In this document: piece after piece, positions 1 through 6,074 of the stretch
How the letters are laid out: each line of letters starts with the position of its first letter
Numbering within the stretch: position 1 is the first letter of the stretch
NCBI GenBank assembly: GCA_013205605.1
Contig: JABMMK010000089.1
Location: forward strand, 1-7,648
Length of the DNA stretch: 7,648 nt
From: Cytophagales bacterium
GTDB lineage: Bacteria > Bacteroidota > Bacteroidia > Cytophagales > Spirosomataceae
Reading direction: 5' to 3'
The notes under the pieces: generated by a model
Told to the model about the DNA's origin: nothing
The model's input: only the letters and a program-made list of their open reading frames with translations
The model's database searches: none
Position numbers and translations under genes: made by a program

Positions 1-1064
1 ATTCCAAAGGTTTGCTGAGCCCAAGCAAAAATAAAGCCAAAGATCATCCCTAAGATTGCCCCAGAAAAGCAGATCAAAAATCCTACCCACATAATGGTTT
101 TAAATAATTGGGAACGAGAAATACCCATCGCCAATAAAGTCCGTAGATCTTTTCTTTTCTCGATAACTAATAAAGAAAGGGAATAAAAAAGCGTAAAGGA
201 GGCAATTCCCATCACAAAGGCCATGATTAAAAACACAAAAAGCTTTTCTATTTTAATGGCCTTCAACAACATCGCATGCTGCTCATCTCGGGTCTGAATG
301 GAAAAATAATTTCCTAAGATTTCCTTAATTTGCTGTTGGACTCTTTTTTCATCCACCCCACTGGCCAGCATAATTTCATAGCCAGATAATTTATCTTCTG
401 CTCCCACCAAATCATTCATCCAATCTAGTGGAACGATGACCGCTTGATTATCGAAAGTTTGTTCCACCTCAATTACCCCAGCAGGATAAAAGATATTGCT
501 GCGAATAGCTTCCTCATTGATCGAGAATTTTCGTAGAGATTGGTGGTTTGGATACCAAGCTTCAACGGGTTCAACCACATTTTCAAAACTCATTCCCATA
601 TTTAAAAAAACGCCAATACCCACTAAAGCAAATGATTGCCCATCACTTTTTAGAAAATAATCACCCTCAACCACTTGTTTTTTCAGCCGATTGGCGCTTA
701 AGAATGAATCATCTACGCCCTTAAAACTAGCCACAACTTGTTTATTTCCAAAACGAAGCAAAGCTTGATCTTCTAAAACAGGATTGATAAATGTAATCCC
801 AGACAAAGCCTTTATTTGATTTAATTTTTCCTGCGGGATGATGAATCGTGGCGAGTTTTTATCAATGATTTTTAAATCCGGATCAAAAGTTTGAAATAAA
901 CCTTTTTGGAAATCCTCTAATCCATTAAAGACCGATAAAATTAATATCAATGCCATCACTTCCACCCCCACTCCTACCATAGAGATTCTGGATATTAAGG
1001 TAATAAAACGAGCCTTAACAGAGGAACCGAAATAGCGTTTAGCGATGAAGAGCGGGAAGTTCAA
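1..1064 (-). CDS. ABC transporter permease, LolC/LolE (FtsX) type, 3' end cut off by window edge
   Basis: I translated 354 uninterrupted codons on the minus strand; the gene runs off the left edge, so about 50-60 C-terminal residues, with the last membrane helix, are missing compared with the usual 400-410. The protein begins LNFPLFIAKRYF, typical of Bacteroidota lipoprotein-release permeases. Membrane helix 1 lies near residues 24-46. A large periplasmic domain (about 50-270) follows. Helix 2 is near 274-300, then the cytoplasmic coupling segment EKRKDLRTLLAMG (302-314), the hallmark of FtsX-like permeases, then helix 3 (about 322-345). The only sensible start is TTG at 1064: an in-frame TAA lies four codons upstream and there is no ATG before residue 30. 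It begins 15 bp after the rbfA stop, so the two are probably one transcript. Expected role, from family knowledge: membrane half of an ABC complex that extracts lipoproteins from the inner membrane. A MacB-like exporter is the alternative. The ATPase is not in view. Confidence 0.9.
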   Translation of the reverse strand, partial: MNFPLFIAKRYFGSSVKARFITLISRISMVGVGVEVMALILILSVFNGLEDFQKGLFQTFDPDLKIIDKNSPRFIIPQEKLNQIKALSGITFINPVLEDQALLRFGNKQVVASFKGVDDSFLSANRLKKQVVEGDYFLKSDGQSFALVGIGVFLNMGMSFENVVEPVEAWYPNHQSLRKFSINEEAIRSNIFYPAGVIEVEQTFDNQAVIVPLDWMNDLVGAEDKLSGYEIMLASGVDEKRVQQQIKEILGNYFSIQTRDEQHAMLLKAIKIEKLFVFLIMAFVMGIASFTLFYSLSLLVIEKRKDLRTLLAMGISRSQLFKTIMWVGFLICFSGAILGMIFGFIFAWAQQTFG

Positions 1065-1079
1065 TGAATTATTATGTTA

Positions 1080-1466
1080 TTAATCTATATAATTTGAATC
1101 TATTTCATCAGAAGCGGGAGGTATGACCAAACCATCAAAAAGCGCTTCGATTTTAGCCGCATAAGCAGCCGTATCGTCAAGAAAAAAAGCCAAATTAGGG
1201 ATGATCCTAACCTGCTTTCTAATTCGATTGGCCAAAGCATTACGAATTGCCTTGTTCTTGAATTCCAACTCTTTCATGATTTCGTTGGGTTGTTCGACCA
1301 ACAAAAAACTGAGATAACACCTAGCCAGTGACAAATCTGGACTGATTTTAACGTCCGTAATGGTCACCATAGCTCCCCCAAAAACTTCCTTAAATTCTTT
1401 TTGAAAAATTTCACTCAAATCCTTCTGAATTTGCCTACCAAACTTTTGTTGACGTTTACTTTCCAT
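1080..1466 (-). CDS. rbfA: 30S ribosome-binding factor RbfA
   Basis: 128-residue protein with the single KH-like fold of RbfA, which binds the 30S subunit near helix 1 of 16S rRNA during late maturation and cold adaptation. Recognisable segments are the N-terminal RQQKFGRQIQKDLSEI helix (residues 5-20), ITDVKISPDLSLARCYLSF (36-54) and RIRKQVRIIPNLAFFLDDT (81-99), which together cover the family from end to end. Length is normal for Bacteroidota. The reading frame is open for 37 further codons upstream, but the start is placed at 1466 because homology begins there and AGGAG sits five bases before this ATG, one of the few clear Shine-Dalgarno sites in the window. The acidic tail (DEIDSNYID) is not conserved in the family as I know it. 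The gene is first of an apparent two-gene unit with the permease, and it diverges from the membrane-protein gene across an 89 bp spacer. Confidence 0.94.
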   Translation of the reverse strand: MESKRQQKFGRQIQKDLSEIFQKEFKEVFGGAMVTITDVKISPDLSLARCYLSFLLVEQPNEIMKELEFKNKAIRNALANRIRKQVRIIPNLAFFLDDTAAYAAKIEALFDGLVIPPASDEIDSNYID

Positions 1467-1555
1467 AATTGCTCCTATTCTTTTCTTCTCAAAATTCTCA
1501 CAAATTTCACCATAATAATTGGAATCACCGTAATTTAGTCTTTTCAAAAAAAAAT
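1467..1555. promoter_or_regulatory. Divergent spacer between rbfA and the membrane-protein gene
   Basis: Both flanking genes start outward from these 89 bases, so promoters for both must lie here or just inside the genes. Only imperfect -7 boxes are visible: TAATTTAG at 1531-1538 on the plus strand, and GAAATTTG on the minus strand, each one base off TAnnTTTG. Neither has a well-spaced upstream TTG. An A-run directly before the ATG at 1556 may help translation initiation, as is common in Bacteroidota. No terminator or operator is evident. Confidence 0.4.
1472..1476 (-). promoter_or_regulatory. Shine-Dalgarno site of rbfA
   Basis: AGGAG on the minus strand, five bases before the ATG at 1466. 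It decides this start over the longer upstream reading frame. The other genes here show no comparable site, which is normal in Bacteroidota. Confidence 0.7.
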
Positions 1556-2932
1556 ATGTTTCAAATTCTTCGTTCAAGCTCTATTTTTGTTATAATCCTC
1601 TTGATCATCCTATGGCTATTAACGACGATTATCCTAAGCCAATTTAATTTACAGCCTTATACATGGGAATTTAAAAATTTCCTCATTGGCCAAAATTTAA
1701 ATCAAGGATATCGAATTTATAAAGATGTAAGGGAAAATATTGGGCCTTTGTCGGCCAACTTCTACCAATTAATCGACTTTTTGAATATCCCAATGACTTG
1801 GAACGCTTATATAGCCACAGGAATTATTATCCTGCAAGCCATTGTATTCCAACGAACGATCTCAAGGTATTCATTACTTCCCAATTTAGGCAACATACCC
1901 TTTTTTATTTATAGCTTATTTTTTCATTTTTCCATGGAATTCTTAGCGCCGAATGGCTCTATGTTAGGGTTAACATTTTTGCTTTTAGCCTGGAATGAAA
2001 TATTAGCCCAACAAAGTACCCTAAAAGTGAATGACCGCGTTTTTTTAATAGGACTCTATATTGGAATTGCAAGTGTATTTTTCCTGAGCTATGCCTTGTT
2101 TTTATTTTGGGCCATACTAAGCCTACTTTTTTACTCCAGTATTAATGTCAGACAAATCATTTTATTGATTGTCGGTTTTTCTTTGTTCTTCATTTTCACT
2201 GGCTTAATTTTTTCATATCGAGATAATTTTCAAGCATTTATTGACGTATATCAAAATTCTGCTTTCATTGTATATATTCCGACAACCACTCAGATTAAAC
2301 AAATACTATTGGCCTATATTCCAGCCATGATTTTAGGAATTTGGGGCTTTGTAAAAGTCATAAATAGTACAAAAATCAACTCTAATGCTCAAAAAGCCCA
2401 ACAAACCAATTTGATGTGGCTATTAACCAGTGTTGTGATCATCTTTTTCATCCCCACCGTCGAAAGAATAAATCTTGTATTCTTAATGCCTTCACTCATC
2501 TATTTTACATTAAACCTATTTTATTTATTTAAATCCTATTGGCAGAAAGAAATGTTAATCATCTTTATATTCATTGCGATGATTTTTAGCCTGTCAAATG
2601 AGTGGAATGAAGTGGGCCAACAACGAATATTGACACAAAAACTACAGATTAGAAACGAAAAGTTGATGATCTTAGGTCCGCAAATAGAGGAGTATCAAAA
2701 CAATGAAATGACTGGCCCATTTGTGAATTGGGAACTCTCGAAATCCCTTTTCACCAACCTAAATCAATACAAAACAATCATTATGATGCATGATTATTTT
2801 GCCAAAGACATGCCTTCGTACATTTATGACCCAGAAAATAACTTTAAGAAATTAGGGTACTACCTACCTGAATTAACAAATCAATACGCATTGATTGACA
2901 CGCACTTGTACAAAAAAATTAACAACAGGTAA
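1556..2932 (+). CDS. Polytopic membrane protein of unknown function, possibly GT-C-like
   Basis: 458 residues. About the first 350 are strongly hydrophobic, with roughly nine or ten predicted membrane helices (clear ones near 9-29, 84-103, 113-127, 136-151, 163-192, 200-220, 247-268, 286-300, 307-325 and 332-347). A soluble C-terminal tail of about 110 residues follows. The first outside loop carries FLIGQNLNQGYRIYKDVREN (42-61) followed by IGPLS; a large first loop with acidic residues resembles GT-C glycosyltransferases, but that is a loose analogy and I do not recognise a named family. The frame is open 29 codons further upstream into the rbfA promoter region. I chose ATG 1556 because the first helix begins just after it and an A-rich leader precedes it. 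The gene converges on rpiB and overlaps its 3' end by 14 bp. It looks richer in A/T than its neighbours, as hydrophobic reading frames often are. No function is assigned. Confidence 0.85.
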   Translation: MFQILRSSSIFVIILLIILWLLTTIILSQFNLQPYTWEFKNFLIGQNLNQGYRIYKDVRENIGPLSANFYQLIDFLNIPMTWNAYIATGIIILQAIVFQRTISRYSLLPNLGNIPFFIYSLFFHFSMEFLAPNGSMLGLTFLLLAWNEILAQQSTLKVNDRVFLIGLYIGIASVFFLSYALFLFWAILSLLFYSSINVRQIILLIVGFSLFFIFTGLIFSYRDNFQAFIDVYQNSAFIVYIPTTTQIKQILLAYIPAMILGIWGFVKVINSTKINSNAQKAQQTNLMWLLTSVVIIFFIPTVERINLVFLMPSLIYFTLNLFYLFKSYWQKEMLIIFIFIAMIFSLSNEWNEVGQQRILTQKLQIRNEKLMILGPQIEEYQNNEMTGPFVNWELSKSLFTNLNQYKTIIMMHDYFAKDMPSYIYDPENNFKKLGYYLPELTNQYALIDTHLYKKINNR

Positions 2933-3362
2933 TTTTATCTACTCGATTTTGGTGTCTACCACCTTCAAAGGATGTATCAATAAATGTTTTAAGGCACATT
3001 TTAGCTTCCTCTAAACTAATAAAGCGCACAGGTAAGCAAAGTACATTCGCATCATTATGAAGCCTAACTAGTTGGGCCACCTCAGAATTCCATGCTAAGC
3101 CAGCTCTAATTCCTTGATGTTTATTGGCCGTTATGGCCACACCGTTAGCACTCCCACACAATAACAAGCCAAAATTATGTTCTCCTTTTTCAACTGACTC
3201 TGCCACTGGATGAGCAAAATCAGGATAATCTACAGAATCAGCAGAATAAGTTCCAAAATCCTGAACCTTGATATTTAAGCTTTTCAAATAATCAATTAAC
3301 TGATCTTTATAATCAAAACCTGCATGATCACCGCCCACCGCAAAACTTATTTGAGAATCCAT
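2919..3362 (-). CDS. rpiB: Ribose-5-phosphate isomerase B (RpiB/LacAB family)
   Basis: 147 residues, normal family length. It interconverts ribose 5-phosphate and ribulose 5-phosphate in the non-oxidative pentose phosphate pathway, in the cytoplasm. Visible signatures: VGGDHAGF (9-16) with the substrate-binding Asp12-His13, the segment VDYPDFAHPVAE (44-55), catalytic Cys69 in LLCGSANGVAITANK (67-81), and RLHNDANVLCLPVRF (100-114) containing the conserved His102. One oddity: most relatives I know read CGSGNG, while here Ala72 replaces the middle glycine. The protein ends in Cys-Cys. The open frame extends 47 codons upstream, but that extension overlaps the divergent LOG gene and is not RpiB-like, so ATG 3362 is the start. 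A perfect TAnnTTTG box lies 21 bp upstream. The 3' end overlaps the convergent membrane-protein gene. The neighbouring LOG enzyme should produce this enzyme's substrate. Confidence 0.95.
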   Translation of the reverse strand: MDSQISFAVGGDHAGFDYKDQLIDYLKSLNIKVQDFGTYSADSVDYPDFAHPVAESVEKGEHNFGLLLCGSANGVAITANKHQGIRAGLAWNSEVAQLVRLHNDANVLCLPVRFISLEEAKMCLKTFIDTSFEGGRHQNRVDKITCC

Positions 3363-3383
3363 CTTAGTATTTGTTAATTTATG

Positions 3384-3391
3384 CAAATGTA
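3384..3391 (-). promoter_or_regulatory. Putative -7 box of rpiB
   Basis: Reads TACATTTG on the minus strand, an exact match to the Bacteroidota consensus TAnnTTTG. It ends 21 bases before the rpiB ATG, which would give a short leader. The nearest upstream TTTG (minus strand, plus coordinates 3417-3420) is 25 bases away, longer than the usual spacing of about 19, so the -33 part is weak. Confidence 0.4.
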
Positions 3392-3404
3392 CAGGGATAT
3401 TATT

Positions 3405-3412
3405 TACATTTA
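3405..3412 (+). promoter_or_regulatory. Putative -7 box of the LOG gene
   Basis: TACATTTA on the plus strand, one base off TAnnTTTG, 19 bases before the LOG ATG. It mirrors the rpiB box across a 13-base spacer. No good -33 TTG lies at the expected distance. Confidence 0.25.
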
Positions 3413-3431
3413 TAGACAAAACAATTAAATT

Positions 3432-4154
3432 ATGACTGATAATCAGTGGCAAGAAGAAGAGGAGAAAATAAAAAAAGCGTTTGACGATAAAACGTGGTCC
3501 CAAATTAAATCGGAAGAATCCTGGAGAATATTTAAAATCATGAGTGAATTTGTCGAAGGGATAGATAAATTATCTAAAATTGGCCCCTGTGTTTCCATTT
3601 TCGGGTCAGCTCGAACGAAACCCGAGGATAAATATTTCCAAATAGCCGAAAAAATAGCAGCTAAATTAGTCCGACATGGCTATGGGGTGATAACGGGCGG
3701 TGGCCCCGGAATTATGGAAGCAGGAAATAAAGGTGCCAAATCAGAAAATGGACGCTCCGTAGGTTTAAACATCGAATTACCATTTGAACAAACTCCTAAT
3801 CCTTATATTGACTCAGATAAAAATATCAATTTTGATTTCTTTTTTGTTCGGAAAGTGATGTTTGTCAAGTACTCCCAAGGATTTATTATTATGCCTGGGG
3901 GATTTGGAACGCTGGACGAAATGTTTGAATCTCTTACGCTAATCCAAACGCATAAAATCGGTAGATTTCCAGTGGTCTTAGTGGGAACTGAATATTGGAA
4001 AGGATTATTAGATTGGATAAAGTCCACCATGATTCCGAATGGGAACATCCATGAAAATGATCTCGAATTATTTGCAATGGTCGATACACCTACCGAAGCA
4101 GTCCGAGTGATTGACGATTTTTACGCTAAATATCTCTTGAAGCCTAACTTCTAA
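3432..4154 (+). CDS. LOG-family (TIGR00730) nucleotide 5'-monophosphate phosphoribohydrolase
   Basis: 240-residue Rossmann-fold protein of the family once mislabelled lysine decarboxylase. Characterised members (plant LOG and its bacterial homologues) cleave the N-glycosidic bond of nucleoside monophosphates, including cytokinin riboside 5'-phosphate, giving a free base and ribose 5-phosphate. Diagnostic motifs are present: CVSIFGSART (53-62), VITGGGPGIMEAGNKGA (86-102), FFFVRKVMFVKY (136-147) with the Arg-Lys pair, and MPGGFGTLDEMFE (154-166), the PGGxGTxxE phosphate/catalytic signature. The N-terminal 45 residues form a charged helix followed by SWRIFKIMSEFVEG, common in Bacteroidota versions. 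ATG 3432 is the first start in frame. No Shine-Dalgarno is seen. Whether the true substrate is a cytokinin-type or an ordinary purine/pyrimidine nucleotide cannot be told. Its expected product feeds RpiB, encoded divergently 69 bp away. The stop codon overlaps that of polX. Confidence 0.94.
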   Translation: MTDNQWQEEEEKIKKAFDDKTWSQIKSEESWRIFKIMSEFVEGIDKLSKIGPCVSIFGSARTKPEDKYFQIAEKIAAKLVRHGYGVITGGGPGIMEAGNKGAKSENGRSVGLNIELPFEQTPNPYIDSDKNINFDFFFVRKVMFVKYSQGFIIMPGGFGTLDEMFESLTLIQTHKIGRFPVVLVGTEYWKGLLDWIKSTMIPNGNIHENDLELFAMVDTPTEAVRVIDDFYAKYLLKPNF

Positions 4155-5818
4155 TTCTTATTAAAAAAGGCTTTCAATTCGTTCAGAGGTAACGCGTTAA
4201 GAGTGAGTGCTTTTAGGAGACCGCCTTTGCGACCAACCTTAACGCCATATTTCATATCTTTTAATCCTTCGATTTTATGGGCATCGGGGTTAATCGACAC
4301 AAATACTCCCTTATCCATCGCAGCATACATATGGCGCCAATCTAAATCGAGTCGGTATGGACTGGCATTCAACTCAATACTGACCCCATTAGCGAGACAA
4401 GCATCTAAAATTTTATCCGTATTCAAAGGATAACCAGGCCTTGAAAGCAATAGTCTGCCAGTTGGGTGACCTAAAATAGACGTATGTGGATTCTCGATGG
4501 CACGAATTAATCGAGCCATCGCTTTATCCAAATCCATGGTTAAGTTGGCATGCACCGAAGCCACCACATAATCAAATCGGGATAAAATGTGATCATTATA
4601 ATCGAGTGATCCATCCGGCAAAATATCGGCTTCGATTCCTTTCAATATGGTAAAATCAGACCACAATAAATTGAGGCGATCAATTTCCTCATGTTGACGA
4701 ATAACATCTTCTTCCTTCAAGCCACCGGCATAAGCCGCATATTGAGAATGATCCGCTATTCCAAAATAATACAATCCCAAGCTCCGACAAGCCTCAGCCA
4801 TTTCTTGGAGTGTATTTTTCCCATCTGAATAAACGGAATGGTTATGCAGGCAGCCTTGTAAATCCTGATCCTTGATCAAATCCGAGTTGGTATGTTGACC
4901 TGCCCATTCAAACTCTAGCAATCCCTCACGCATTTCGGGTACAATAAATGGCAGGTTCTTTTCTTGGTAAATAGACTCCTCCGAAAATAAGGTTTTGCCC
5001 TGAAATTGATGGTAAAAATAAATATATTCCAAATGATTTTCGTGAGCGCTATGTTGAAATAAGGCTGATATAAATTCGGATTTATCAACCAAATGAATTT
5101 CAATCGGGATTAAATGATCCTCAAAAAAACCACGCCAAGTAAAGGGGGAAGAGGCTTGAAGGTCCTCTGAAAAACCATTAATTTCAGTTATCTGGCTTTG
5201 ACTTCCAAAAATATCATCCGTTTCAACAACAAAAACTAAGGAAGTAATGATTTCACAATTACGCCTTAATTCACCGGAAATGGCAATTTTGTCAAATGAC
5301 AAATTCAACATGGCCAGTATTTGATCACTTAAAAATATCGCTTTATCTAACCTGAGTTTTTTTCTATTTTCTTGAATATAAATGATTTGAGACTGAATAG
5401 AAGATTGTATGGCTGAGCCAAAACCCTTCAATTTTTCTACTTGGCCGTTTTGACATGCGTTATTCAAGTCTTCGAAATTTGACACATTCAGTTCCTGCCA
5501 AATAGTTCGTACTTTTTTAGCTCCTAAACCCTTAATTTTCAAAAGATCTAATAAGCCGGGAGGCGTTTGTTCGACTACCTCCTCGAGTTCCTTACAAGTA
5601 CCTGTTTGTGCCAGTTCATAAATCAATTGGACGATCACTTTTCCCACACCAGGAATTAATAGTAATTCGTCGGTAGTAAGTTGATTTATTAAACCTGGAA
5701 ACTTATCTAATCCACGGACAGCAAAAGAAAGATTTTTGGCTTTAAACTCATTCACGCCATGAACGTCCCAAAGCTTGACTAACAACTCCAACGCATCAAC
5801 TAACTCATCATTTTCCAT
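4151..5818 (-). CDS. polX: PolX-type protein: helix-hairpin-helix plus PHP nuclease, polymerase active site degenerate
   Basis: 555 residues, close to the usual 560-575. The order is that of bacterial PolX: N-terminal 8-kDa-like domain with helix-hairpin-helix motifs (LLLIPGVGK near 52, LLKIKGLGAKK near 92, LKGFGSAIQ near 130), palm/thumb-like region (about 150-300, ending PEMREGLLEFEWA), then a C-terminal PHP domain. PHP metal ligands all appear intact: His325, His327, Asp332, His357, Glu396, His423, His451, Asp512, His514. The palm does not: where active PolX has GSxRRxxExxGDID, this reads GELRRNCEIITSLVFVV (182-198), so both catalytic aspartates are gone, and the third position is Glu (IPIEIHL). 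DNA synthesis is therefore unlikely, while metal-dependent 3'-5' exonuclease or phosphoesterase activity in DNA repair is plausible. ATG 5818 is preferred because homology starts there; ATG 5833 and TTG 5839 are in-frame alternatives. It converges on the LOG gene with overlapping stops. Confidence 0.92.
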   Translation of the reverse strand: MENDELVDALELLVKLWDVHGVNEFKAKNLSFAVRGLDKFPGLINQLTTDELLLIPGVGKVIVQLIYELAQTGTCKELEEVVEQTPPGLLDLLKIKGLGAKKVRTIWQELNVSNFEDLNNACQNGQVEKLKGFGSAIQSSIQSQIIYIQENRKKLRLDKAIFLSDQILAMLNLSFDKIAISGELRRNCEIITSLVFVVETDDIFGSQSQITEINGFSEDLQASSPFTWRGFFEDHLIPIEIHLVDKSEFISALFQHSAHENHLEYIYFYHQFQGKTLFSEESIYQEKNLPFIVPEMREGLLEFEWAGQHTNSDLIKDQDLQGCLHNHSVYSDGKNTLQEMAEACRSLGLYYFGIADHSQYAAYAGGLKEEDVIRQHEEIDRLNLLWSDFTILKGIEADILPDGSLDYNDHILSRFDYVVASVHANLTMDLDKAMARLIRAIENPHTSILGHPTGRLLLSRPGYPLNTDKILDACLANGVSIELNASPYRLDLDWRHMYAAMDKGVFVSINPDAHKIEGLKDMKYGVKVGRKGGLLKALTLNALPLNELKAFFNKN

Positions 5819-6074
5819 GTGCAAATATATCATCCTCAAAGGATAAATTTATAATTATGTTGTAAGTTATTCATTCAAGCGTGGGCAAAATTGTTGATTA
5901 ATAAATTACTCATTGGCCTAAATGTGAGCATATTATCAAATGAAAATGGTAAATTTCCAATAATAAAAATTGTAATTAAGGAAAGAATTAAAAAAATCTT
6001 TCTTTTTGAAAATTAAATCAAAAATAAAATTTTAAATTATTTAAATAATCAAGCAATTTATAATTTTCAAGCCT
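5819..6074. promoter_or_regulatory. A/T-rich divergent spacer between polX and the ATP-grasp gene
   Basis: 256 bp with many A and T runs, holding no reading frame longer than a few codons. It must contain the promoters of both flanking genes. A TATATTTG box on the minus strand (5822-5829) matches TAnnTTTG but lies only three bases before polX ATG 5818, too close unless the message is leaderless. On the plus strand TAATTTTC just before the ATP-grasp start is one base off the consensus, without a -33 partner. A weak hairpin (arms 5978-5986 and 5997-6005, nine pairs including one G-U, followed by T's) is present, with no upstream gene for it to terminate. Confidence 0.45.

Larger units (their letters stand above)
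3363..3431. promoter_or_regulatory. Divergent control region of rpiB and the LOG gene
   Basis: 69 bp between two outward-facing start codons. It contains a 7 bp perfect inverted repeat, AAATGTA (3385-3391) and TACATTT (3405-3411), separated by 13 bases. Each arm coincides with a -7-like box reading toward one of the two genes. The symmetry could be two back-to-back promoters, a dimeric repressor site, or both; the sequence alone does not separate these. Confidence 0.5.

Noticed and set aside
1469..1555. 29-codon N-terminal extension of the membrane protein
   Set aside because: Low-complexity polar sequence encoded in the divergent spacer; the first membrane helix begins just after ATG 1556.
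1467..1577. 37-codon N-terminal extension of RbfA
   Set aside because: Not RbfA-like, covers the divergent promoter region and the start of the next gene, and the good AGGAG site supports the inner ATG at 1466.
3363..3503. 47-codon hydrophobic N-terminal extension of RpiB that could pass for a signal peptide
   Set aside because: RpiB is cytoplasmic, the extension is antisense to the start of the LOG gene, and the normal N-terminus begins at ATG 3362.
3803..4048. 81-codon open frame on the minus strand inside the LOG gene
   Set aside because: It lies wholly opposite the conserved LOG core, including the PGGxGTxxE motif, and its translation resembles no protein family.
4203..4433. 76-codon open frame on the plus strand inside polX
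   Set aside because: It is antisense to the conserved PHP region of polX; no start signal or recognisable product.
4915..5103. 62-codon open frame on the minus strand in another frame of polX
   Set aside because: It is out of frame within polX palm-region coding sequence and has no family features.
5822..5829. TATATTTG box before polX
   Set aside because: It matches TAnnTTTG but lies three bases from the preferred ATG, so transcription would begin at or inside the start codon; no -33 partner. Such A/T words are expected by chance here.
5940..5963. Seven-codon ATG frame in the polX/ATP-grasp spacer as a leader peptide
   Set aside because: Too short, no ribosome binding site, no attenuator structure and no telling codon run.
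5978..6005. Hairpin followed by T's, terminator-like
   Set aside because: The stem is nearly all A/T pairs with a 10-base loop and sits between two divergent starts, with no transcript for it to end. Likely a by-product of base composition.
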